Below, piece after piece: positions 8,532 through 16,470 of a DNA stretch of 64,000 nt. Each line of letters opens with the position of its first letter. The stretch's first letter is position 1. The stretch comes from Alphaproteobacteria bacterium (GTDB lineage Bacteria; Pseudomonadota; Alphaproteobacteria; Sphingomonadales; Kordiimonadaceae), in NCBI GenBank assembly GCA_021774735.1, contig JAJFIS010000029.1, positions 88,562-152,561 of the forward strand. Direction: 5' to 3'. A program made the position numbers and the translations under genes. The notes beneath the pieces are model-generated. The model was not told the origin of the DNA and searched no databases. It saw only the letters and a program-made list of their open reading frames with translations.

Positions 8532-8615
8532 GGGGGTAAGGGGTATGACGTTCGGTATACTTGACAAATTCAGCAATTTATGATTGAGTAAAGTTCAGCT
8601 TTTGGAGTTAATTTA

Positions 8616-9179
8616 TTGGATTACTTTGAGCATTCAAGAGTGCATTATTTTCATGAAGCGGAACGGCGCTTTAAGATGAATTCGTCATTAAGTTTCCCCG
8701 TAGGTCTCGTTGCGATCTTTACAGGTGCGGGATATAACCTCATGGCCCAAATTGGCAGGCCATTGGATTGGTTAGATTGGCTTTCTTATTTTTTTCTTGC
8801 ATTGTTCGCGACGTCAATTGCCATTTCTGTTTATCATCTGGTGCATTCTCATTGGTCCATTAAATACAAGTATGTCGCATCACCTCTTGATGTAATTTGC
8901 TATAGGGATGAACTGGAAGAATATTACAAAAAAACACCGAATTCAAAAGCAAATGTGGACACTAAGTTGAAGGACTGGCTCAGGAGTTCATATGATGAAT
9001 GCACGAAGTTAAATACAACCAATAATGATTTCAAGGCGGCACACCTTCATAAGGCTAACACTTTTATTGTGGCCTCATTTGTTATCCTAATTTTGGCAAC
9101 TTTGCCAAACTTATTAGGTCTTGCATGGCATGATTCCGGCCCATTACTCATAGAGATAATTAATAGTGACAGTAAATAG
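8616..9179 (+). CDS. Small membrane protein of unknown function (2-3 TM)
   Basis: A 187-residue protein starting at TTG, with GGAG 8 nt upstream. The N-terminal 25 residues are charged. Two membrane helices (about 26-45 and 52-72) are followed by a charged cytosolic stretch rich in Lys, Asp and Tyr (about 80-145), then a third membrane helix (about 150-170). A 45-residue acidic protein starts 9 bp after it. The pair looks like a small accessory unit: the AT-rich codon use differs from the flanking metabolic genes. Few-TM proteins of this size serve as effectors in several defence systems, but no nucleotide cyclase or sensor gene is adjacent, so I assign no function. Confidence 0.65.
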   Translation: MDYFEHSRVHYFHEAERRFKMNSSLSFPVGLVAIFTGAGYNLMAQIGRPLDWLDWLSYFFLALFATSIAISVYHLVHSHWSIKYKYVASPLDVICYRDELEEYYKKTPNSKANVDTKLKDWLRSSYDECTKLNTTNNDFKAAHLHKANTFIVASFVILILATLPNLLGLAWHDSGPLLIEIINSDSK

Positions 9180-9188
9180 GATAAAACA

Positions 9189-9326
9189 ATGACAGACGAT
9201 AAACCCGATCCTGATACAACAGATGATGAATCCATTCCTGTTACACCAGAGCCAAAAGAGCCTACACCACCTCAGGAGAGGGTTGTGCGTGAAAGCGTGA
9301 TACCTGAAGGGGATAAAATTAAATAG
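9189..9326 (+). CDS. 45-residue acidic, proline-rich small protein
   Basis: Starts at ATG 9 bp after the preceding membrane protein gene and ends at TAG 9324-9326. The product begins MTDDKPDPDTTDDESIPVTP and continues with Pro, Glu and Lys, and is predicted to be disordered. No strong Shine-Dalgarno is visible (GGATAAAACA), which would fit translational coupling to the upstream gene. Amino-acid composition and tight spacing support a real gene, but there is no family evidence. Confidence 0.5.
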   Translation: MTDDKPDPDTTDDESIPVTPEPKEPTPPQERVVRESVIPEGDKIK

Positions 9327-9393
9327 CAGCTCTCAAATATAAGATGTGCTGCTGTTTAAATTTATTACATTTAATAGACCTGAGCAGTCCCCC

Positions 9394-10308
9394 TCAACCC
9401 ACGCTATAAATACTATCGATATGCGCCGGGCCGTCGCAGGTGACGCGGGCGGCGTCTTTCATTGCGATCAGGTGCGCGAGGACCGAGCGGGCGGCGGCGG
9501 GGTGCATGCGGGGGTCGATCTCGCGGTACATCACCGGGACCATTTCTGCGATCCTAGTTTGGCCGGCTTCAACACACTTTAGTATCTGGGTTTCGCGGCT
9601 GCGACGGTGGACCATAATGCCGCGTGTGAAGCGCCGCGCTTTGGCTATTGGGTCTCCGTGGGTGGGGTAATAGAGCGTTTCATCCCGTTTGGAAACCTTA
9701 TCAAGGCTGGCCATATAGGCCGCCATGTCGCCGTCCGGTGGGCTGATGACCGTCGTTGACCAACCCATGACATGATCGCCGGAAAATAGGCAGTTTTCTT
9801 GCTTGAGCGCGAAGCACATATGATTGGACGTATGGCCGGGGGTATAGACCGCCTCCAGCGTCCAATCGGGGCCTTTGATCAGTTCACCATCCAATAGGGT
9901 TACGTCGGGCGTGAAGTTCATATCGGCGCCCGCTTCGACCACTTCGCCCTCTAATCCGCCCCTGCGGCCAGCACCGTGGGGGCCATAAGCGTATGTTTTT
10001 GCCCCGGTAGTTTCTTTCAAGCGCTCAGAAAGCGGGCTATGATCAAGGTGGGTGTGGGTGACGAGAATATGGCTGACGGTGCGACCGCCCAAGGCTGCCA
10101 TCAGGGCGTCATAATGTGTGTCCATAAGCGGGCCGGGGTCGATGACCGCAACGTTATGCGTGCCAATGATATAGGTGCCACTGCCAGAAAAAGTGAAAGG
10201 GCTAGGGTTCTTCGCTAAGACCCGGCCAATGAGCGGGGTTATCTGCTCAAGCGTGCGATAAGTGAAATGTTTTTCAAAGTCCAAATCATCGGGGAACCGT
10301 CGGTTCAT
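9394..10308 (-). CDS. MBL-fold metallohydrolase (LACTB2-like)
   Basis: A 304-residue metallo-beta-lactamase-fold hydrolase. The metal motif HTHLDHS lies near residues 85-91, followed by TPGHTSNH, SGDHVMGW and THGD, which supply the remaining ligands. The C-terminal part is the winged-helix-like tail of LACTB2/glyoxalase-II-like proteins. The start at 10308 overlaps the TGA of the upstream ModA-like gene as ATGA, so translation is probably coupled; a start 54 nt further upstream would lie inside that gene and is less likely. The substrate cannot be told: hydroxyacyl-thioester, RNA or another hydrolysable bond are all known in this group. Confidence 0.9.
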   Translation of the reverse strand: MNRRFPDDLDFEKHFTYRTLEQITPLIGRVLAKNPSPFTFSGSGTYIIGTHNVAVIDPGPLMDTHYDALMAALGGRTVSHILVTHTHLDHSPLSERLKETTGAKTYAYGPHGAGRRGGLEGEVVEAGADMNFTPDVTLLDGELIKGPDWTLEAVYTPGHTSNHMCFALKQENCLFSGDHVMGWSTTVISPPDGDMAAYMASLDKVSKRDETLYYPTHGDPIAKARRFTRGIMVHRRSRETQILKCVEAGQTRIAEMVPVMYREIDPRMHPAAARSVLAHLIAMKDAARVTCDGPAHIDSIYSVG

Positions 10309-11084
10309 TGTTCGGCTTTCTCTTCTTGTGGCTCGGCAGTGATGAAACCATATGCCTGCCAAATAGGTATGGCTTCAATGCTTTGTAGAAAATTTATGAA
10401 ACCGTGAGCTGCACTACGCTCGCTGAGGGTTATGGCTTGATATAATATGGGGTCGTGCAGTTTGGGGTCAATGCGGTGCAGCACCCGCACGCGTTTGCTG
10501 GCCTTGGCGCTTGTGGCGTAAACAATAGCGGCATCCGTTGCCCGATGTTCCACAAGCCGCAGTGTAGCGCGGGCATCCCGGGCCGGGATAAGTTTGGCGT
10601 CAATTCCCAATGGGTCAATAATCGTGGTTAAGGCCTGCATGCTATATTGCCCAAGCGGTGAAATATTTTTGTCGGCCACAGCGATGGCACCAAATTGCTG
10701 AATATCATTCAAACTAGCAAAGACGTTAAATTTGCTGAAGCGGCCTGCAACCACCACCAACTGGTTCTGCACTAGTTTTTGTGGTGGGCTTTTGCCTTGA
10801 ACATTTATGGCCATGATCCACTGTGTGTTGGCGCTGATGAAAGCATCTGCCGGTGCACCTTGGTTGATTTGCCGTGCAAGAACGGCGCTGGCGGCATGGC
10901 TAAACACAGGCGCTGGTTTGCCTGCTGTGTTGCTATATTTCTCGGCGAGGGCTGGCAGAACGCCGCTTAAGCTGCTGGCGGCAAAAATAATGGCGGGCTT
11001 TTCGTTTTGCTTGACTTCCTCGGCAACAGCACCGCCCAAAAGGCTGAAAATTAAACTGAAGGAGATAAGGAAACGACGAAGCAT
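10305..11084 (-). CDS. modA: ModA-like molybdate (oxyanion) ABC transporter binding protein
   Basis: A 259-residue periplasmic binding protein with a signal peptide (about 1-21, ending AVA). The ModA pattern is clear: IIFAASSLSGVLPALAEKY at the mature N-terminus, ADAFISAN, LVVVAGR, DKNISPLGQYS, and DAAIVYATSA in the second lobe. The Ser-rich first motif binds the oxyanion. No modB or modC is in the window, so it is an orphan here; the permease may be elsewhere, or the protein may bind another oxyanion. It overlaps the MBL hydrolase downstream by 4 bp. Confidence 0.88.
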   Translation of the reverse strand: MLRRFLISFSLIFSLLGGAVAEEVKQNEKPAIIFAASSLSGVLPALAEKYSNTAGKPAPVFSHAASAVLARQINQGAPADAFISANTQWIMAINVQGKSPPQKLVQNQLVVVAGRFSKFNVFASLNDIQQFGAIAVADKNISPLGQYSMQALTTIIDPLGIDAKLIPARDARATLRLVEHRATDAAIVYATSAKASKRVRVLHRIDPKLHDPILYQAITLSERSAAHGFINFLQSIEAIPIWQAYGFITAEPQEEKAEQ

Positions 11085-11090
11085 TTTAGG

Positions 11091-11387
11091 CTAGCCTTTA
11101 TTTTTGGCGACACTTGCATCCATACGGGCAAGCTGTTCGTCGCTCGCGGGGGTCTGGTGCGCGGCTTTATAGTCACCGTAAGGCATGCCGTAAATCGCGG
11201 TCCTAGCATCTTCGGCGCTAATGTCCATACCCATATTATCAGCGGCTTCTTTGTACCATTTACCAAAGCAGTTGCGGCAAAAACCCCCATAGCCCATCAG
11301 GTCAATATTTTGTACATCGGTGCGCTGTTGCAAATGTTTGATGAGGCGACGAAAAACGGCGGCTTCAACTTCGCTGCTTGTGGTCAT
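11091..11387 (-). CDS. DUF1244 domain protein
   Basis: A 98-residue protein of a family widespread in Proteobacteria with no established function. Recognised from GYGGFCRNCFGKWYKEAAD and the following GMDISAEDARTAIYGMPY; the two cysteines of CRNC could bind metal. The start at 11387 is set by GGAG 8 nt upstream; longer reading in this frame runs into the polyprenyl synthase gene and is not coding. It lies between the synthase and modA on the same strand with short gaps. Confidence 0.88.
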   Translation of the reverse strand: MTTSSEVEAAVFRRLIKHLQQRTDVQNIDLMGYGGFCRNCFGKWYKEAADNMGMDISAEDARTAIYGMPYGDYKAAHQTPASDEQLARMDASVAKNKG

Positions 11388-11433
11388 GGCTAAATCTCCG
11401 AAAATTGGTCCGTAAATTGATGGTATGGCTTGC

Positions 11434-12486
11434 TTAATAAGCGCGCTCGATAACAAACTCGATGATATTATCCATAATCTCATGGGCTTCATTATCGGGG
11501 AAGATCGCCAGTGCATCCTTGGCTTTTTGGCCGTAGTGTCGGGCGCGTTCCAAGGTATCTTGGGTCGTGCCGTGTTTAGAAATATAGGCCATCGCTTGCT
11601 CAAGGTCGCCGTCCTTTTGCTCCAGCTCACCCACGGTGCGATCCCAAAAAGCTTGCTCTTCGGTGCCGCCGCGTCGATAAGCCAGTATGATCGGCAGGGT
11701 CACTTTGCCTTCGCGGAAATCATCGCCAACCGCTTTACCCATGGTGGCTTGCTTGGCGCTATAGTCGAGCACATCATCGACCAATTGGAAGGCAATGCCT
11801 AAATTTTGGCCGTAAGCCGCAAGGGCTTTTTCTGCGTCTTCCCCTTTTTCAGCGACCACGCCGGCGATTTCACAGGCAGCAGCAAATAGCACTGCCGTTT
11901 TGGCGCTAATAACTTCAAGGTAGGCATCTTCGGTGGTGGTCAGGTCATTGGTTGTCATCAACTGCAGCACTTCGCCTTCAGCAATAACCGAGGAAGCACC
12001 CGATAATATCTTCAATACTTTCAAGGACCCATCTTCGACCATCAGCTCGAAGGAGCGCGAGAAAAGAAAGTCGCCAACCAGAACGCTGGCTTGATTGCCC
12101 CATATGGTGTTGGCGGTCTCGACGCCCCGGCGCAGGTCGCTTTCGTCCACCACGTCATCATGCAGCAGGGTGGCGGTGTGGATAAATTCAACACAAGCCG
12201 CCAGCTTAATGTGGCGTGTACCTTCAAAGCCAATCAGTTTGGCACTAGCCAGCGTCAGCATTGGCCGAAGTCGTTTGCCGCCAGACGCAATAAGGTGACC
12301 AGCCAATTGTGGAATAAGTACAACGGGGCTGTGCATCCGGGTCAAAATGGTTTCATTGACCCCTTTCATCTCCGTGCTAACCAGCGACTGCATCGCATCA
12401 ACGGCGCTGGAGGCTGTCTTTTTTGCTTTGTTGATCGAAACGATATCGCTGGTCATTGTAATTGCCCCGAGTGTGCGTTGGTTCAT
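11434..12486 (-). CDS. ispB: Polyprenyl (octaprenyl/decaprenyl) diphosphate synthase
   Basis: A 350-residue trans-prenyltransferase that adds isopentenyl diphosphate units to make the ubiquinone side chain. It has GGKRLRPML near 69-77, the first Asp-rich motif DDVVDESDLRR (about 114-124), and the second motif DDVLDY. The residues before DDVVD (HTATLLH) lack the bulky pair seen in short-chain synthases, which suits a long product. An in-frame ATG 30 nt later (MTSDIVSI) could be the true start. It is divergent from the methyltransferase at 12644, an arrangement common in Alphaproteobacteria. Confidence 0.92.
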   Translation of the reverse strand: MNQRTLGAITMTSDIVSINKAKKTASSAVDAMQSLVSTEMKGVNETILTRMHSPVVLIPQLAGHLIASGGKRLRPMLTLASAKLIGFEGTRHIKLAACVEFIHTATLLHDDVVDESDLRRGVETANTIWGNQASVLVGDFLFSRSFELMVEDGSLKVLKILSGASSVIAEGEVLQLMTTNDLTTTEDAYLEVISAKTAVLFAAACEIAGVVAEKGEDAEKALAAYGQNLGIAFQLVDDVLDYSAKQATMGKAVGDDFREGKVTLPIILAYRRGGTEEQAFWDRTVGELEQKDGDLEQAMAYISKHGTTQDTLERARHYGQKAKDALAIFPDNEAHEIMDNIIEFVIERAY

Positions 12487-12643
12487 TTGGCTGCAACATA
12501 AGCGCGTGCAAGGCTATTGGCAAGTCTAAGACGTAGTAAAATCGATAGCTGACTGTTATGTGATAGGCGAATGATGTATGGTGGCAACAACACGCTCCTG
12601 GTGGGGCACAAATAGGCTAAAGGGATGTGAAGGTTCTTAATTT

Positions 12644-13492
12644 ATGAATCACTTAACGACAGACATATCCACCCCGCAAGCAAAGCAATGTTTAGCTGAT
12701 AGCTTATCCGGCTTGCAGTGCCAAGATGATGTTAGTGTGGACGATTTTTTAGGGGGGAAATTGCGGCTGATCCAGCCATTGGATGGATACCGAGTTTCGA
12801 TGGACACCATTTTACTGGCCGCAACAATACCAGCAAAGGCAGGTGAAACTGTTTTGGAGCCGGGCATGGGCAGCGGCGGTGCGGCCTTAAGCCTCGCACA
12901 TAGGGTTGCGGGTGTGCAGGTTACGGGGCTTGAACTTCAGCCTGTGATGGCCGACCTTGGTCGGCGTAACATTGCGCTTAATGCGATGCAGGACCAAGTC
13001 AATGTTTTTGAGGGTGATCTAACCGAGCCGCACCCTGAAATAAAAGATGGCAGTTTTGATCATGTGATGGCTAACCCGCCCTATTTAACGCCGGGCAGGG
13101 GGATGCGCCCACCATCAAAGACCAAGGGTTTATCCCATATGATGTCGTCTGCGACGCTCAAAGATTGGTTAAATTTTTGCATTGATAAAGCCCGCTATAA
13201 AGGCACAATCACTATCATTCACCGGACCGATATGCTGCAAGATGTAATTGCAAGGCTGCATAAAAGGGTGGGTGAGCTGACCTTACTGCCACTTTGGCCG
13301 CGCGCGGGGGTGCCAGCAAAACGGTTCATCCTGCAAGGTCGCAAGGGTATGCATGGGGGTATGACGGTCTTGAACGGCCTCGAAATGCATGGCGAAAAAG
13401 AGCGATATACTAAGCAAGCGGAAAAAATATTGCGCGACGGCGGCGCGATTGACCTTAAAGCCTTGGCAGGGCGGGCTGTGCCAGCTAAATAG
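12644..13492 (+). CDS. TrmN6-like methyltransferase (tRNA1(Val) A37 type)
   Basis: A 282-residue SAM-dependent methyltransferase of the small-domain N6-adenine group. SAM motif I appears as LEPGMGSGGAALSLAHR (about 72-88), and the catalytic NPPY is followed by LTPGRG (about 144-153). NPPY marks methylation of an exocyclic amino group; the closest named relative is TrmN6/YfiC, which modifies A37 of tRNA1(Val). The N-terminal 40 residues are variable. It is the first gene of a rightward group, 40 bp before the S49 peptidase. Confidence 0.85.
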   Translation: MNHLTTDISTPQAKQCLADSLSGLQCQDDVSVDDFLGGKLRLIQPLDGYRVSMDTILLAATIPAKAGETVLEPGMGSGGAALSLAHRVAGVQVTGLELQPVMADLGRRNIALNAMQDQVNVFEGDLTEPHPEIKDGSFDHVMANPPYLTPGRGMRPPSKTKGLSHMMSSATLKDWLNFCIDKARYKGTITIIHRTDMLQDVIARLHKRVGELTLLPLWPRAGVPAKRFILQGRKGMHGGMTVLNGLEMHGEKERYTKQAEKILRDGGAIDLKALAGRAVPAK

Positions 13493-13531
13493 GGTCATAT
13501 GAGTAATTTGTTGAATTAAAGGGGAAGCCGC

Positions 13532-14407
13532 TTGCGTGGGATTTTTAAGCTAGTACATCTGTTAAGGGCGAAGTTTTTTGGGGATGGCCCGCCGCTTGTG
13601 GCGGTGGTGCGGTTAAACGGTGTTATTGGCCAAGCGGACCGCTTCAATAAGGGTCTGAACATTGAAGGTGTAGGCCCTACCTTAGAGCAAGCTTTTGGGC
13701 TGACGGGCTTAAGCGCGGTCGCGATTGTCATCAACTCACCTGGTGGTTCGCCGGTGCAATCGGCGTTCATTGCTGATCGCATCCGGGATCTAGCGCGGGA
13801 GAAAGATGTGCCCGTGCTGGCTTTCGCGGAGGATGTGGCTGCGTCAGGCGGTTATATGCTGGCGCTGGCGGGGGATGCAATATATGCCCATGAAGCGTCT
13901 ATCATTGGCAGCATCGGCGTAATATCCGGTGGCTTTGGCTTTGTGAAGGCGATGGAAAAGCTCGGTGTTGAGCGGCGTATTTATACCGCTGGCGAAAAGA
14001 AATCTCAGCTTGATCCTTTCTCACCTGAAAATAGCGATGACATTTCCCGGATTAAAGACATTCAAGTTGAAATTCATGAGTTTTTCAAAAAATTTGTCCG
14101 CGACCGTCGTGGTAAACGCTTGAAAGGTGCTCGGGCTAAAATATTCTCAGGTGACTTTTTCACCGGCACAGAAGCGAAAAAGCTTGGCCTGATTGATGAG
14201 ATTGGCGAAATGCGGTCAGTTTTAAAAGAACGCTTTGGCAAAAAGGTGCGTTTTAAAACAGTAGGCGATAAAAAACGCGGGCTACTTTCTATGCTTGGTT
14301 TAGGTGCATCGACAAAGGCCGTCGGGCCATTTGATGCGGGCGAATTGGGCCACGGGCTAATATCTGCGGCGGAAGAGCGCCTATTTTGGAACCGTTTTGG
14401 GCTTTAA
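13532..14407 (+). CDS. S49 family serine peptidase (SppA/SohB-like)
   Basis: A 291-residue single-domain peptidase of the signal-peptide-peptidase A group. It has INSPGGSPVQSAF (oxyanion region), EDVAASGGYMLALAGD with the nucleophile serine near residue 110, and GEKKSQLDPFSP with the candidate general-base lysine about 50 residues later. The TTG start at 13532 has GGGGAAG 6-7 nt upstream and no ATG fits better. There is no clear transmembrane anchor, unlike full-length SppA. It ends 11 nt before the chorismate mutase start, suggesting one transcript. Confidence 0.9.
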   Translation: MRGIFKLVHLLRAKFFGDGPPLVAVVRLNGVIGQADRFNKGLNIEGVGPTLEQAFGLTGLSAVAIVINSPGGSPVQSAFIADRIRDLAREKDVPVLAFAEDVAASGGYMLALAGDAIYAHEASIIGSIGVISGGFGFVKAMEKLGVERRIYTAGEKKSQLDPFSPENSDDISRIKDIQVEIHEFFKKFVRDRRGKRLKGARAKIFSGDFFTGTEAKKLGLIDEIGEMRSVLKERFGKKVRFKTVGDKKRGLLSMLGLGASTKAVGPFDAGELGHGLISAAEERLFWNRFGL

Positions 14408-14418
14408 AAGGAATATCC

Positions 14419-14733
14419 ATGACCGATGACCATCAAGCACAATTGGAAGCCTTTCGCGAGAGCATCGACAATATTGATGCCTCCTTGGTTTTCATGCTGG
14501 CAGAACGCTTTAAAATCACCCAAAAAGTAGGCTTTTATAAGCGGGAGCATAATTTACCCCCAGCGGACAAATTACGGGAAGAGCATCAGATTGAGCGACT
14601 GCGTGCCTTGGCAAAATCAGCCAACCTTGACCCTGAGTTCAGCGAAAAATTCCTACATTTTATTATCCGCGAAGTTATTCAACACCATGAACGTATCCGC
14701 GAAAAAGGTAGCTTGGACAAGGATGTAACATGA
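14419..14733 (+). CDS. Chorismate mutase, AroQ type
   Basis: A 104-residue all-helical enzyme that converts chorismate to prephenate for Phe/Tyr synthesis. Typical features are FRESIDNIDASLVFMLAERF at the start of helix 1 (the first catalytic Arg lies in this helix), the KREH segment, and the C-terminal helix with REVIQHHERIR. Start 14419 gives MTDDHQAQLEAF, with AAAAGGA 7-8 nt before. The stop overlaps the map start as ATGA. Its pairing with map rather than with aromatic-pathway genes is odd but may be lineage-typical. Confidence 0.9.
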   Translation: MTDDHQAQLEAFRESIDNIDASLVFMLAERFKITQKVGFYKREHNLPPADKLREEHQIERLRALAKSANLDPEFSEKFLHFIIREVIQHHERIREKGSLDKDVT

Positions 14734-15470
14734 CCATTGATAATAAGGATCAACTGGCGCAGCTTAAAGCCATTGGGGCTATTTGCCGCGATGTGCTCGC
14801 AGCCATGGGTGCGCGCGTAGCGCCGGGTGTGACACCATTGGAACTGGATACAATGGCAGGTGAAATGCTGGCGGAAAGGGGCGCAACTTCGGCTCCTAAA
14901 CTGGCTTATGACTTTCCGGGTTTTACTTGCATATCGGTCGGTGATGCGGTGGCGCACGGGGTGCCGGATGATATTCCACTGAAGGAAGGCCAACTGGTTA
15001 ATATTGATGTATCCGCAGAAAAGGACGGCGTTTTTGCCGATACAGGATCTAGCTTTGCGGTGGGTAAAATTAGTCCTGATTTGCAAAAATTGCTTGATGT
15101 GACCCGGGATGCCCAGCGCAAAGCGATGTTTGCAGCACGCGCCGGACAGCCTATCAGCACGGTGGGCAAGGTTGTGAGCCGCGAGGCGAAAAAGCACGGC
15201 TTGAATATCATTCAAGGCTTGCATAGCCACGGCGTTGGCGGCTGGATCCACGAAGAGCCGGATATCCCAACAATTTATGACCCGTCCAAGCGCGAACGCT
15301 TAAAGGCAGGGCAAGTGATTACGGTGGAGCCTTTCCTCTCCACCCACAGCAAACATTATTTTGAAGATGATGATGGTTGGACCTTGCGGCTAGACAAGGG
15401 TGGTTTTGGGGCACAATTCGAGCATACATTTGTGGTGACCAACACTGCGCCAATCGTCGTTACAGCATAG
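14730..15470 (+). CDS. map: Methionine aminopeptidase, type I
   Basis: A 246-residue metalloenzyme that removes the initiator methionine. The five metal ligands are visible in order: two Asp in NIDVSAEKDGVFADTGS, His in HSHGVGGWIHEEP, Glu in ITVEPFLS and Glu in AQFEHTFVVT. Family members usually have NIDVT..DG..GDTS, so the first motif is slightly divergent but the ligands are kept. Coupled to chorismate mutase by an ATGA overlap. Confidence 0.93.
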   Translation: MTIDNKDQLAQLKAIGAICRDVLAAMGARVAPGVTPLELDTMAGEMLAERGATSAPKLAYDFPGFTCISVGDAVAHGVPDDIPLKEGQLVNIDVSAEKDGVFADTGSSFAVGKISPDLQKLLDVTRDAQRKAMFAARAGQPISTVGKVVSREAKKHGLNIIQGLHSHGVGGWIHEEPDIPTIYDPSKRERLKAGQVITVEPFLSTHSKHYFEDDDGWTLRLDKGGFGAQFEHTFVVTNTAPIVVTA

Positions 15471-15526
15471 TAAGTTAAAAGGTGTTTCGGAGTGCTTAAC
15501 AATTGATTATAGCAAAACTTGACCAA

Positions 15527-15539
15527 GGGGCCTTGCCCC
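15527..15539 (+). terminator. Weak hairpin after map
   Basis: GGGGC-CTT-GCCCC followed by GTTAGTTTTC. The stem is short and the T-run interrupted, so this is a weak candidate terminator in the 115-bp gap before glyQ. Confidence 0.3.
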
Positions 15540-15585
15540 GTTAGTTTTCGCTGAAATTTATTACGTTTTAACTGGGTTTAATTTT

Positions 15586-16467
15586 ATGTCAGATAGCGCC
15601 AAGAAAACAGGCATGGCTTTTCAGGATATTATTCTGACATTGCAAAAATATTGGGCGGCGCAGGGCTGTGCTATTTTGCAGCCCTATGACTTGGAAATGG
15701 GTGCAGGTACTTTCCACCCTGCCACAACCCTGCGGGCACTGGGGCCGGAGAGCTGGAATGCCGCTTATGTGCAGCCAAGCCGCCGCCCGACAGATGGACG
15801 TTACGGTGAAAACCCGATGCGATTGCAGCATTATTATCAGTTTCAAGTTATCATGAAACCTAGCCCGCCGAATTTGCAAGACCTATATTTGGGCAGCCTT
15901 AAAGCCATTGGTATTGACGCCGCCAAGCATGACATTCGCTTTGTTGAAGACGACTGGGAAAGCCCAACGCTGGGTGCATGGGGCCTTGGCTGGGAAGTTT
16001 GGTGCGACGGCATGGAAGTTAGTCAGTTCACTTACTTTCAGCAAGTTGGCGGCATTGAATGCAATCCGGTTCCGGGGGAACTGACATACGGGCTTGAGCG
16101 CTTAGCGATGTATATTCAAGGCGTAGATAATGTCTACGATCTAGACTTTAACGGCGCGGGCACTGTTTACGGCGATGTCTACTTAGAGAATGAAAAACAG
16201 CAATCGGCTTATAATTTTGAGCATGCCAATGTGGATAAACTGTTTCGGGACTTTGCTGAAGCGCAAGAGGAATGCAAAAAATTGGTCGAAGCATCCTTGC
16301 CATTGCCCGCCTATGAGCAATGCATTCGTGCCAGCCACACTTTTAATTTGCTCGATGCACGCGGGGTTATTTCCGTGACGGAACGCCAAGCCTATATTGG
16401 CCGCGTCCGGGATCTCGCCAAAGCTTGCTGTGTTGCTTGGTGCCAACATAATGGATGGGAGGTATAA
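15586..16467 (+). CDS. glyQ: Glycyl-tRNA synthetase alpha subunit
   Basis: A 293-residue catalytic subunit of the bacterial-type alpha2beta2 GlyRS. It shows the highly conserved block [16 protein letters not shown] followed by [18 protein letters not shown] (about 25-63), then [18 protein letters not shown] residues and [20 protein letters not shown]. The start is at 15586. glyS follows after 3 bp, so the two are co-translated. Confidence 0.97.
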   Translation: MSDSAKKTGMAFQDIILTLQKYWAAQGCAILQPYDLEMGAGTFHPATTLRALGPESWNAAYVQPSRRPTDGRYGENPMRLQHYYQFQVIMKPSPPNLQDLYLGSLKAIGIDAAKHDIRFVEDDWESPTLGAWGLGWEVWCDGMEVSQFTYFQQVGGIECNPVPGELTYGLERLAMYIQGVDNVYDLDFNGAGTVYGDVYLENEKQQSAYNFEHANVDKLFRDFAEAQEECKKLVEASLPLPAYEQCIRASHTFNLLDARGVISVTERQAYIGRVRDLAKACCVAWCQHNGWEV

Positions 16468-16470
16468 GCT

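Noticed and set aside
8616..9326. Complete CBASS, Pycsar or similar signalling defence system
   Set aside because: No nucleotide cyclase, sensor or nuclease gene lies on either side; only the few-TM shape is suggestive.
11388..11630. N-terminal extension of the DUF1244 gene
   Set aside because: The extra codons are an out-of-frame reading of the polyprenyl synthase 3' end; the ribosome site at 11387 decides.
15471..15585. T-box or glycine riboswitch ahead of glyQS
   Set aside because: No T-box sequence, specifier loop or tandem glycine aptamer is visible in 115 bp, and these are not expected for glyQS in this group.
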